The notes under the pieces are model-generated. The model ran no database searches and had not been told where the DNA came from. It saw only the letters and a program-made list of their open reading frames with translations. From Podarcis raffonei (taxonomy: Eukaryota; Chordata; Lepidosauria; Squamata; Lacertidae), in contig NC_070614.1 in NCBI RefSeq assembly GCF_027172205.1, positions 32,664,001-32,728,000 of the forward strand: a stretch of DNA of 64,000 bases, in the 5' to 3' direction. The translations under genes were made by a program, and so were the position numbers. This document shows, piece by piece, positions 1 through 12,040 of the stretch (position 1 is the first letter of the stretch; every line of letters begins with the position of its first letter).

Positions 1-479
1 AGTTAGAATCGGTTAGGAGAAAGCTGCAATCCAATAAACTCTTGCCTATCCATAGGGCTTAATTCTGAGTAGAGAAGTGTAGTCCAAGTAGCATGAAATA
101 AAACAGGAGAATATGGAAAGAGAGACTTCACAGGTGTTTTAGTGTCAGGATTTAATGTAACTATTAACATGAACAAGTTTGTTTGTTCTTTTATTTACTG
201 TTTGCTTTTTCACTTTTTATGTACAACTTCCTTGACATTGATATAAGAATCAGAGACCCAGGGTGTACATTTTGATTTAATTATGTTTCAAATATTAATG
301 GCATCTAATGCTTAGAAAGATAGAATGCATCACTGAATAGTTTTTATGTGTGGTTCCTGTGTGCCTATATTTTATAACCCCTGTGCTCTCTAGGCCATAA
401 ACAAAAAACCCTATCTAACCTTGAAAGTTGCACAAATGGTTATGTTGTTCTAGTTAACATCAGAGTGTAAATCCAAACA

Positions 480-985
480 TCTCAATGAAGCTTCCTGAAA
501 TGTCCCAGGGACAAGGGAAGTGAGATAGGAACTGGAATGTAAACAACCCTTCTAAAGGCCTGGTTGCCAAGGAAATGGTGATAGAAATGCATCATTTGAG
601 ACCAAATAGCCAGGACACTCTTGGGCTATCTCAAGGTGTTTGCAGGGGTGAATATATAGAACCATATATGTTTTACTTGTCGTGTAACCTTTCTTGATGT
701 ATGTAGAAGGATGTTTATGTTTTGAGAATGCTTAGGTGTTTTATGACTCTTTGTGTGCTGTGCCTATAAAACCCTTGTTTTAATTCTTCTCATGGCAGAC
801 CTTCTTAAGTGGTGGTTTGACTAGAATAGCCACATTCATTTGGTCCTTTTGCAATAGTATCTAATAAACTCCAAGTCCCTAACTGGATCTGCTGAATCTT
901 GCTGTAATTCTCTTGGTTCCGTGTTTTATTTAAAAGTTGTCCCCTCACCTGGGTAACGAACAAGTGGTGTAGAAGTAAATTCTTG
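480..985 (+). mobile_element. Possible solo LTR (endogenous retrovirus-like), approximate ends
   Basis: The stretch has an LTR-like layout: a TATAAAA box near 765, AATAAA at 863-868 about 100 bases on, then a T/C-rich U5-like end. No internal viral coding region was seen beside it, so if real it is a broken, solo element. Its borders and target duplication were not resolved. Confidence 0.35.
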
Positions 986-1167
986 CCACACCATCAATTC
1001 TTTTTTCCTCTTCACAATGTGCCTGAAGTGTAATTGCTACCTAAACCTCTCTGCTAGAACTTTTGCTCCTGCTCTTTGCTGATGGCACATAAACTAGAAT
1101 GGATTTTGGAATGAATCCAGCTCAAAGAGTCCACATTAGGGATGGATGATTGGCTTGTGCATACATG

Positions 1168-1390
1168 GGAGAGCCTGTATGGTATAGAGGTTAGAGTTTT
1201 GGATTAGGACTGTAGAGATCCAAATTCAGATGCCCATTCAGCAATAAAGGTCACTTCATTAATTTGGGCCAGTAATTATCTCTCAGCCTAACCTACCTTA
1301 TATGGCTGTTGTGAGTATAAAATGATTGAGGAAGACTATGTTTGCCAACTTGAGGTCTTTGGAGGAAAGTTGGGGTTAATAATAATAGGT
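1168..1390 (+). repeat. tRNA-derived SINE in LIG1 intron
   Basis: It begins GAGAGCCTGTATGGTATAGA, an A-box-like head, followed by a degenerate B box. Next come a 'ggtcac..tctctcagcctaacctacct' body and the 'ggctgttgtgagtataaaatga' motif typical of this squamate SINE class. It ends in AATAATAATAG only ~38 bases before the LIG1 exon at 1429. Confidence 0.7.
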
Positions 1391-1428
1391 CCAGTTGTTC
1401 TGTTGCTAAGCAATCTGTCTCTTTTCAG

Positions 1429-1585
1429 GAAACCTGTAGATTCCGAACCACAGGTAAATGGTACAACACACCATGCAAATTCCCCAGTGAATACTGCAGC
1501 CCCAAAAACCACCTCCATTATTAAAAGTGAAGAGGATTCTGGGAAACCAAAACAAAAGGATACAGAGGCAGATAATAACAAGCAG
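1429..1585 (+). CDS. LIG1: LIG1 exon, N-terminal disordered region
   Basis: Acceptor CTTTTCAG and donor CAG|GTAGG. The reading frame ends in phase 0 with ...DNNKQ and continues into the next exon with VSDC, resembling the CSQVS stretch of mammalian LIG1. The peptide is rich in Ser, Lys and Asp and low in complexity. It is assigned by position and splice phase rather than by domain. Confidence 0.65.
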
Positions 1586-4500
1586 GTAGGCCCCCTTTCT
1601 GACATGCCCTGATCTTCGAATAACTATTCATGCAGAAATCAATCCATCTCTGAAAACTGTAGTTCAGGTCTTGCAGCCCTGGTCTTTTGGGTGTAATTTC
1701 AGTTTCCAGCAACTTAGTGTATTTAGGGTGCCCTGGTTCATCACTATGTATAAAGACTGCTACATCCCCCTTTCACCCTCAAAACCGCATCCTTTGTAGT
1801 GCCTCTTTCATTTCAACATTAAATTGATTCTCAGGTAGTTTTCTTGTCCTGCCCAGCTCCAAGAATGCAACACTTTTATTTGGAGTTATTTCTTCTGCCG
1901 ACACCTTTTTACTGTGCAGTTCTGCCTTTTTAGGTTTCTGACTGTGTTCCTGAGCAAAAGATTCCTGCGCAGAGCACCTCACAAAGCACCAGCCCAGCTA
2001 CCTCTAATTCGCCCTCACCCACCTACATTCCCCGGCGCAGAACAGGTAGGTACCCAGCCATTTGGTCTTCAAGAGCATCCATAAAATCGTAGGTTTTTTC
2101 TTCTTCTGTACATGATAGTATAATTGAATATTGACCTGGCTCTTACCTTACAACTTTCACCTCTCTGCTATAAGACTTCTTTAGTGGCATTTCTTTTGAA
2201 ATTATTCTTTAAACACATAAGAAAGTAAGTTTCTTTGAAGTTAGAGAGGTTTAGTTCTAAGTAAGCATGCACTGTTTAGAATATGGGCTTATTGATCAGT
2301 GCCACTTCTAGTTCTTTTAGCTACTTGGAAAGACTATTACATACATGCACATCACATATTTAAATTCCCTAATTTCCCCTGTGTTACACATTTGAAAAAT
2401 TAAGATGGCAAGGATGGATGGACCCACAACTTGCAATAAAATAGTTTTTCTGATGCAGCAGAACAGGTTGAAATCACAAATGTGTTGAAAATTCTCTTGC
2501 ACACTTTAAAGTAATAGAATGGCTTTATCACCAGGCTGTTTCCTCTTAACTGGAGAAATTTGGCTCTGAACAGAAGGGCAACTTGCAGTTTGAGATACAC
2601 ATAGGGGATTCATTAGATTCCAGAGCCTGGGGAAGTAGTTTTCAATCATAGCAATCCTAGAAAAATGCAAAGAATTTTCAAATAGTGAATGCAGGCAAAG
2701 AAAAACTGGAACTAAGGCTTCCAACATGGTGTTCTCTAAGGCTTCCCTTAAAATATTTCACTTCCCTTTCAGCAGCCTACCATCTTAACCCTTTTGGGAA
2801 AATTCCCTCAGGCTAATACATCAGTGTGTGGTATTATGGCTAGACAAGTGCAGAGACAGAACCCATAGGACCTGAACATCATTAATGTCTGTGAATGTGA
2901 CATTCCATTGTTGCACCCATAACCTAGGTTTAAGGTGACATTTAGCTCCTAGCTTTCATATCTCAGTTTGGCTGAGGGGCTAGTGAGGTGACAACTAACT
3001 CTTACTTTAGTTTGTACCAACAATAAATTATCTTAATTGTTAAGAAAATTGTAGTGCCAATTTGTCCATCAGCAAGACTTATCTCTGCCTTCAGCACGCA
3101 AGCAGCTCCCTAAACGTAAAGCAGAGGAAGAAGTCAGTAACCATGATAGCATCCAGCAGGAACATTGTACCAAAAGATGGAAAGGAGATAATGAGGATGG
3201 AGAGGGTGAGTACTTTCTGATGCCTGGTTGCAAGGCTGAAGAAAGGTACAAGATGATATCCAGGTATCCAGACTGAACCTTCTTTGAATTCTGTTAGATC
3301 TTGTCTTCTCCTTCTTGTGTAGGCACAGAAGGGGAGCCAGATGAGGAGTCCAACAAGACAGAAGAAATGAAATATGATAATTCAGAAGTGGTGCAGGTAA
3401 AAATTGAGCAAGATGCAGAGGAAGAGACAACACCAGCACCCCCTAAGCCATCCAACAACCCCATCTCTAATTTTTTTGGTGAGCATATGGTAGATGCAAA
3501 TATTCATGCTCAAATGATAGTACTTCTATTAGATCCCCACTGAGAATGTTGTGTGGGAATGTATCCTTCTTGTGTAGGCACAAAAGGGGAGCCAGATGAG
3601 GGGTCCATCAAGACAGAAGAAATGAAAGATGATAATTCAGAAGTGGTGCAGGTAAAAATTGAGCAAGATGCAGATGAAGAGACAACACCAGCACCCCCTA
3701 AGCTATCCAGCAAGCCCATCTCTAATTTTTTTGGTGAGCATATGGTAGATGCAACTATTCATGCTCAAATGATACTACTTCTATTAGATCCCCACTGAGA
3801 ATGTTGTGTGGGAATGTATCCATGGCCCCATTTAGAAACCACTATATGATGAGAGTTTTGGATTCTTGAAAATATATGGTTTTTTAAAAAAAATTAGTCA
3901 GAATGGTTGTGAAAGGAAATTTGAAAGGGATTGGCAAAGAACTGTGTGGAAAAAAGAATACCTTCTACACCAGTACTGTGCTGCATAACATCGGAGATAA
4001 CAGATGCCAGGAGGTTTGTGGGTCTCCCTCTCAAGACTGTTTGGAAACTTCAGCTGGTGCAGAATTCAGTGGCCAGGTTGCTCACTGGGGCAAGATGGCT
4101 TGAGCATATAACACCAATCCTGGTTCGACTGCACTAGCTGCTATTAGCTTCTGGGCCTACTCAGGACCACAATACCTCAAGGTCCACCTCTCCCCATATG
4201 AACCAACCCAGACCCTGCACACTTCATCTGAGGCCATTCTTCATGTGCCTCCTCTGCAAGAAGTCCAGAGGTCAGCAACACAAGAACTGGCATTTTCTGC
4301 AGTGGCTCCTCGTTTGTGGAATGCTCTATCCAGTGAGGCTCACCTGGCCCTATTATTATATATCTTTAGGTGCCAGGCAAAAACTTCCCTTTATAACCAG
4401 GCCTTTTTCACTTTTAACTATTTGTGGTCTTTTAGAAGTGAGTGGGATGTTTTTAATGTATTCCTCTTTCATCTTGGTTTCAGTGTATCTATGTGGGGTT

Positions 4501-7500
4501 TATTGTCTGTTTGTTTGATTGGAAGTTGCTTTGGATTGCCCTAGGCAAGATAAAGCAACTGACAAATTTAATAGAATAAAAAAGGGAAAGGAAAAATAAG
4601 AAGTGATTCTGAAATCTCACTGTTGATAGTCCAAGAAGGGGCTAAGAGTCTGGCCTACTGCAGAATGCTTCCAAAGTCTTAGACTTGGTCCCAGTACCTC
4701 CCAAGGTTGTGGTAATTCTCATAGATTCATCAGTACTCCAAAATAGTTGTTCTGCCTATGGAGGGAAACTGCCACTTTTGTCTCATTTCTGCCTTATAGC
4801 CCCTCGGAAAGCCTCTATGAAGACAGAGAAAAAAGAAGTGCCGGTGATAGGAGGAATCATGCCTGCACCAAAGAGCCTTAATGGCCATGAATCCAATAGC
4901 AAAGCTGACTGGCAAGTGATCAGTGCCATTTGAGGCACTATATTTCTTTTGTGTTACCACCAGGTTAGGTGCATGCAGGAATTCATACAATTGCCAGCCA
5001 CTCTGTATGGAAGCAAGCTAGTTTTTGCTCACTTGGGAGAGTTGATTGGAGGGAAAACCAAAGGTAATGGTAGCAGCACAGTAAGAGAGACTGTAAAGTG
5101 TTTTGTCCACAGAAAAAAACCACCATAGATGACAATAAATTCAAATATTTCTGTTTTGGACTGTATGGGAGCCCCACAATTGTACATGTTATGTTTGTTG
5201 TTTCTAACAACTGTAATCATGCTGATAAGAAGTTAGGGCTGGCAGACAGTGCCTTGACAAACTTTGAACTTTCTGTTTCACTGTTTGTATAGAGGAATTG
5301 GTCTATGTTTCTGCTCATTCCCAAGTAAGGAAACCCACCACAATCACCCTTCATTCTTACCCATCTTCTCTCCTGCATAAACTAGGCATACTTTGAGAAA
5401 CTCCTTGTCCAATGAGACAGTTGAATTGATGGTTGTGGTCAGTGCTTTTTTCCCTAGAAAAATAGGTACAGTGGTACCTCGCAAGACGAAATTAATTCGT
5501 TCCGCGAGTTTTTTCTTCTTGCGAGTTTTTTGTCTTGTGAAGCACGGTTTCCCATAGGAATGCATTGAAAATCAATCAATGCGTTCCTATGGAAACCGCC
5601 TTCAGACCAGGTCCGGGGACAGTCTGTCCCCCAACCTCTTCTGAAGGCTAGGGGGGGGGACAAGGGCTTTTCTTCCCACCGCCAGCCTTCAGAAGGCTGT
5701 TCTGAAGGCTGGCGGTGGGAAGAAAAGCCCTTCTCCCCACCTCCCGCCCCGCAAGCTCCGGGGACAGGAGGGCTGTCCCGGGGCGATTTTAAAATGCTGG
5801 CGGGCGGCAGCGAAGGCTTCGCTGCCGCCCGCCAGCATTTTAAGATCGCCCGGGACAGCGGAGAAGTCTCCGCTGTCCCGGGAAGGCAGGCGGTCGGGAG
5901 CAAAGACTTTTGCCCCCCGCCGGCCTTCAGAAGAGGTCCAGGACCTCTTCTGAAGGCCGGCGGTGGGCGAAAGTCTTTGCTCCCGACCGCCAGCATTTTA
6001 AAAGAGGTCCCCGGAGATTTCCCTATGGGCTTTCTTCTTGCGAAGCAAGCCCATAGGGAAATTCGTCTGGCGAAGCACCTCGAAAAATGGAAAACTCTTT
6101 CTTCTTGCGAGTTTTCCGTCTTGTGAGGCATTCGTCTTGCGAGGTACCACTGTACTGGTACTCACCATGAAGCTGTTAATGTGTACCCTTGAGTACTCCC
6201 TGAAAAAAAAGCACTGATTGTGGTCATTATTGGCCCCTTCATTCACTTGATGAGTTGCTAATTTTACTTAGTTGTCTTCTCTGTTCCTTCTCACATTTGT
6301 GAAGGCTATCCCTAGAGCTTTGATTAGCTTAGTACTGATTATAAGAAAAAGCTAGTAACTCCAATCCCAGACTGGGTAAAGAATGCCTGGGGAAATAATA
6401 TGTGTTGACCTAGGTCTTGGCTGGCTTTGTGGGAAGAGTTGGGGTTGTTAATATTTCTCAAGGTGCCATTGAATTCCACACCCTCAAGTATCTAGTCACA
6501 TGTGGGGTCTAAAATGGTTTTGACTATATTATTTTTATCTTTTTCTAACTAATGTGTATTTAGTAATGCTAGAAAGTTTCAGCTCTTGTCAGTGCTAGTT
6601 TGTTTAAATAAGATTACCAATTACCAACTCTGAACCATTTTGGATCCTATCAGTCTGTCTTTACGAGAGATCTATAAATAACCACTTGCTTGTGCTGAGC
6701 CAGAAATTAGCATCAGAAGATGGAGAATTCTTGTAAACAAAGTAACAGTGGATTATGCATGTGCAGGTGAACTAATTTATTTTAAGAGAAAAAGGTTAAT
6801 GGTTTGAAACCTTTGTGGACTTATTTGCTAAGTTGCCTGAACACATACATGACGGTCACAGTCAAACTGCATGCCTATTTCCTACTTTTATAGTTCTGCC
6901 AAGCCATCTCTTACACTTGAGCCTACAAATTACAACCCAATGAAGGGAAATTATCATCCTATAAATGATGCTTGTTGGGGCCCTGGCCAGAGGTAAGTGC
7001 TGCTAGGGTGGGGGCCTTTTTTGTGTGACAGAAGGCTGTTAGTTGCAACCCTTGTTTCCATAGTCTACCTTCATACACCCCTTATAATCCAAGAACTAGA
7101 GAGCATAGTTAACAAGTGGCTAACCTGTGACCCCCAGATGTTGTTGGACTCCCAACTCCCATCAGGCAGCATGGCCTATAGTCAGGGAAGATGGCAGGCC
7201 AGCAACATCAGGAAGGCTAAAGATTAGCCATCCTGTTTGGATAGTCTGTTTTCATGTTGGCCACATTCATGCTTGACCATAGAATCATAGTGCTGAAAAT
7301 TACTGCATTGATCATCTAATCCAATTCCTGCCCTGAGGTCAGAATCTAAACGGTCCAAAAAAGCACTCTTGTCATTGGTTTGTCGCTCCATGTTTGCTTT
7401 GGTTGGAGGGGAAAAGTGGCTTTCTTCTATGGTGTATCTTGGCTTACTTGTTTCAGTCAATGCAGAAGGTGGATGGACTTCTTGGTATGACTTAAGACTT

Positions 7501-10500
7501 TTTAATACTCACATTCTATGACCACAGCCCTTGCCAGGCGATGTAAAAGGTACAAGAAAGCAGCAACTGACTCTGTTGCCTGATCCTTATTTAGCTACAT
7601 GGCTCTGAACCAGTGTCATGTCCTCATTCCTCTGACAGGGTACCATACCTGGCAGTAGCTCGTACCTTTGAGAAGATTGAGGAGGAATCTGCCCGGTAAG
7701 GTCACTTTCTAGAATTCATGGAATGAATGGGGGTAGCATTTTATCTGACCACAAGCTGTTCTAATACGCTTCTGATCTATGTTGCCAGGTTGAAAATTAT
7801 AGAGACCCTGAGCAATCTTTTCCGCTCTGTGATTGCTCTGTCTCCAGAAGACTTGCTGCCCTGTGTCTACCTCTGTCTCAACCGGTTAGGCCCAGCATAT
7901 GAGGGCCTAGAGTTGGGCATTGGTAAAACCATCCTCATGAAAGCTTTGGCTCAGGCCACAGGTGAGTTTGCCCAGTTACAGTTACTGCTAATCTCCAGGC
8001 ATTCAGCACCAATGTAATAATGGCTGCCTCTGTCCTTATCTAAATGATGAGATTGTCAGGAATTCATAAGAAATTGGCGATTGAGCTAGACCATGGTGTT
8101 CATGATCATTGTGGTCCTTCCTTCCTTCTGTAGGTCGTAATTTGGACCAGATCAAGGCAGAAGCAGCAGAAAAGGGAGACCTAGGTTTGGTTGCTGAGAG
8201 TAGCCGCACTACACAGGGTACCATGTTTGCCCCACCCAAGCTTGATGCTGCTTCTGTCTTTGGCAAACTTCAGGCCATTGGGCGCATGACAGGAAGCTCT
8301 GTAAGTAATGGATGATTGGGCACGGATGGTCAGGGACAGGAGTCAAGAGAAAGCATTGGGTTATCTGGGGAAGGGGCAAGATTGAGGTCAGGTTAAGCCT
8401 AAAGCAGAGACTTAGAACCTCCAGCACATGGGTCTAATTTGGCCTGCTAGCCCCTTTTTGTCAAGCCACACTCATCTGTGGAGCATGTAAAGACCTGGCT
8501 TAGCCAAAGGAGGTTTGCTATGGTTTGTGCAACAGGCTTTGCAAGACCTGACCACCAGTGAAACACTTTGAAAGGAGCTTTGCAACCAGTGCACTTGCCT
8601 GCACAGTTGGATTTGAAACTGCAGGCAAAAAAGATCATATGATGTTATAACACCAGACGATTGACAGGTGGACCATCCTTCCCACCTACCAAATTTGTCT
8701 TACACAGTGGAGAGATATAATTCTGGCCCACCATCCAAATCTAGTTCACCACCCCCAAAGCGTTTCTCCTCTAATGTGCATTTGGTACAACATATCTGAT
8801 GTGATATTTTCCAAGAAAGCACAGATAATGCTGTGCTAAAGGAGTATACATGTGTGGTACGAGGGCTCTCATATAGTACAAGGATTCTAAAGCAGAGGGT
8901 TTTTCTCTGTACTTTTAGATTGGGCTGCTCTTTTACTACAAATCATACAAAGGATAGGCTGCAGAGTCCCCAAGGGAACATAGCTATAAGCTAATATCTG
9001 GGAGGGGTGTTGTAAAAGCATTAACTTGAACACAATTTTTGTGAGCTTGCTATCTTCATTCATTCATTCATTCATTTAAAAGCATTTCTAAGCTACTTAA
9101 TATTTAAAAATCTGTAAGCAGTATACAAAAATGGCATAAAAACAATTAAAAGCAGTAAAACAGCATTATAAAAAGAGGATCAGTTAAACACAGGAATTCA
9201 GAAACATCAGGGGTCATTCTTTCAGGTCAGTGAAAGCTGGGCAAAAATATATGTCTTCACATGATGTCTGAAGCAACCAAGATATATGCTTCATGTATGG
9301 CAGATGAATGGGGATTCCACTGTATTTCATTATATAACACTAAAAAGAGTTCCTGAAGTATGTGCCAGCTTGCCTTTCCCTCCAGGTGCATCTCAACATT
9401 AACTCCCATTTGTGCTCCTTTCAGTCAATGAACAAGAAGATTGACATTATCAAGACTTTGTTTGTTGCTTGTCGCTATTCAGAGGCTCGCTACGTTGCTC
9501 GGTGAGTGAGATAGATCTTCCTCTAGTGTGCCTCCTCTCATATCCTCACTTTAGCACCTCCATACTGCACCCCTGTAACATTCTGTTCCCTAAAACTATA
9601 CTGTAAGTTATTTCTCCCACTCCTATCTTACCCGTTGGTTTATTGTTGCCACACACCACCCTATTTCTCAGTCCCCACTCCTAATAACCCTGCTTCCAAC
9701 AAGCACAGACCCATTCACACACAGAGTTCTCCTAGAGCCTTCAATTCCAGCCTTGTAATGTTACAATTGGGTTTTTTTCTTGTATCACAGGTCACTAGAA
9801 GGAAAACTGAGGATTGGGTTAGCAGAGCAGTCTGTCCTGTCTGCTCTGGCCCAGGCAGCATCACTCACTCCTCCAGGACAAAGTGAGTTCAGGATACAGT
9901 ACAGCAGTGAGGGTTGGAGCTGTGTTGTGTTGCAGCTGGGAATAGTTAGTGTCCAGTGTCAAGCAGTTGGATGTTGCATGTAGGGAATTTGGTGCCATCC
10001 ACAGGACAAGAGTAATGTGTATTTTGCAATTGGTCAGAATTAAATGCAAATAAATGGGTCTCTTATTTCCAAAGATGAGATTTTGTAAGTGTGTGGAATT
10101 TGAAGCTTTGAGTCATGGAGGAGAAGGAATAGGAGAAAGACAAAAAGTTGGGCTGTGGTAGCCATGAATGATACGGAACTTTGCAATATACCGTATTTTT
10201 CACTCTATAAGACGCACCAGACCACAAGACGCACCTAGTTTTTGGAGGAGGAAAACAAGAAAAAAATATTCTGAATCTCAGAAGCCAGAACAGCAAGAGG
10301 GATCTCTGCGCAGTGAAAGCAGCAATCCCTCTTGCTGTTCTGGCTTCTGGGATAGCTGCGCAGCCTGCATTTGCTCCATAAGACGCACACACATTTCCCC
10401 TTACTTTTTAGGAGGGAAAAAGTGAGTCTTATAGAGCAAAAAATACGGTATTTAAGCACGCTCTGCTTCCCTTTGTTTCTTGATCTGTTTCCAGATACTG

Positions 10501-11994
10501 TATATGTATAAAAACTTCCTTGTTATCTTGGAAGCTTAAGGGTTAGGAATTAAAATTGAAAACTGCGTTTAACAGATTCTGTATTTTTCATAGTGAAATC
10601 ATAAACAAAGAGGCACATCCCAGCTACAGGGACCTTAGCAGTTTATATGTGAGCCACTGGGAATAGATATATTTCTTCCCTCTATAGAATTTCCCCCAGG
10701 AGTTTTGGATGCTTCAAAGGGCAAGTCTGCAGAAGTGCGCAAAAACTGGTTGGACGAGAGAGCATTGATTGTTAAACAGGCCTTCTGGTAAGTAACATTC
10801 TGCTTAATGTTCAGCCCCAATTGTTTTTCATCTGTCCCTAGTTCTCTGTCTTCAGAGGCTGAAATAGCTAAAGTTTCAAAGAGCAACGGGACCTCAAGGA
10901 ATATCAGATATTTTTGCTCTCAGCCACGTGTATGTGGGCCTTTCCAGACTAAAATAAATAAGTGTATCCATTTTGGGATGATAAGAATAACCACGTGTCG
11001 TAAAATAGTAATCGTGGGCACTGTTAATCTGCTAGTTTGCATTTTATGTGTATACTCAGCCTACCCCACCCAACGCCTAAATGCACTCCTTGTTCTGGGG
11101 AGGGAAGGGGAGAGGGTTGCTCTTATTGTATTGTAATCAGATTGGAGTGCAAATTATCAAATTAGTAGTAAAATGTGGGTTTTTCTCACGTTAGCCTTTC
11201 TTTCCTACAACCTGGAGCCTGATAGAACTTTCTGCAAGAGCAAATAAATGCCAGAGAAGACATACATAGCCATAGGGAGTGCTGCATGAGTAGTGCTGGC
11301 TTCTGAATCAGCAGCCTAGGGCTGCAAGCAGTACTACTCTTTTGCAAGACCTTGGCTTGGAACCAAGGCCTTAGCAGAAATCTTAAGTCATTCTGGTTTA
11401 CTTTGTTTTCAGTGAGCTGCCAAATTATGATACTATTGTGCCTGTCCTTCTGGAACATGGTGTGGAGAGTCTGCCTCATCACTGCAAGATCACACCAGGT
11501 ACCTAGAACATTTGTCTTGTGGGTGGAAGGAAATTTAATGTATTGCCTTCAGCAGAGTGTTTACCTCTTTTCCAGAATTATTTATTCTACAAGGAGGAGG
11601 GAATCTTCAGATGGGTTGGTCCTCCCTCTCACACCAATATGCAGGGCTATTCAAATTAGCTGCAATACAAGGGAGAAAGTCCTCAGTTCTAGTCCTGCCA
11701 CTGATCAGGGTTCTGGCTAGCTCCACCTTTTTTGCTGATTCTGCCTAGAATTTTTTTGCCCTTCTCTCAGTTTTCTTCTGAAAACTGTTAACCAGTGCAA
11801 AACAAAAAATTTCTAAAAAACATATGCTTTCATTTACAGAAACAAAATAAACCAGTCTCTAACCCTCTTGGTTGTGGGTGTATATTTTAAAACACAGATG
11901 TTGTCTATAACAACAGTAAGAAGTGACTCTGTCATGCATGACTTCATGTTTTGGAATCTCTTAAATTGGGAACTCCATACTTAAATTGGGAAGA

Positions 11995-12040
<46 letters not shown>

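Larger units (their letters stand above)
3310..3818 (+). repeat. Tandem 255-bp duplication carrying a LIG1 exon
   Basis: Two units of 255 bp, roughly 3310-3564 and 3565-3818, each hold the acceptor, the 156-nt exon, the donor and about 85 bases of intron. I counted about 10 differences, so ~96% identity. Both units share the flank GAATGTTGTGTGGGAATGTA. Confidence 0.92.

Noticed and set aside
3378-3396. Internal GTGCAG|GTAAAA donor inside the duplicated LIG1 exons
   Set aside because: Using it would drop the conserved TTPAPPK...SNFF part. It is a possible minor isoform only.
5454-6131. 225-codon open frame on the minus strand
   Set aside because: It lies wholly within the GC-rich fold-back MITE. 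The frame is open because of base composition and inverted repeats, not a protein.
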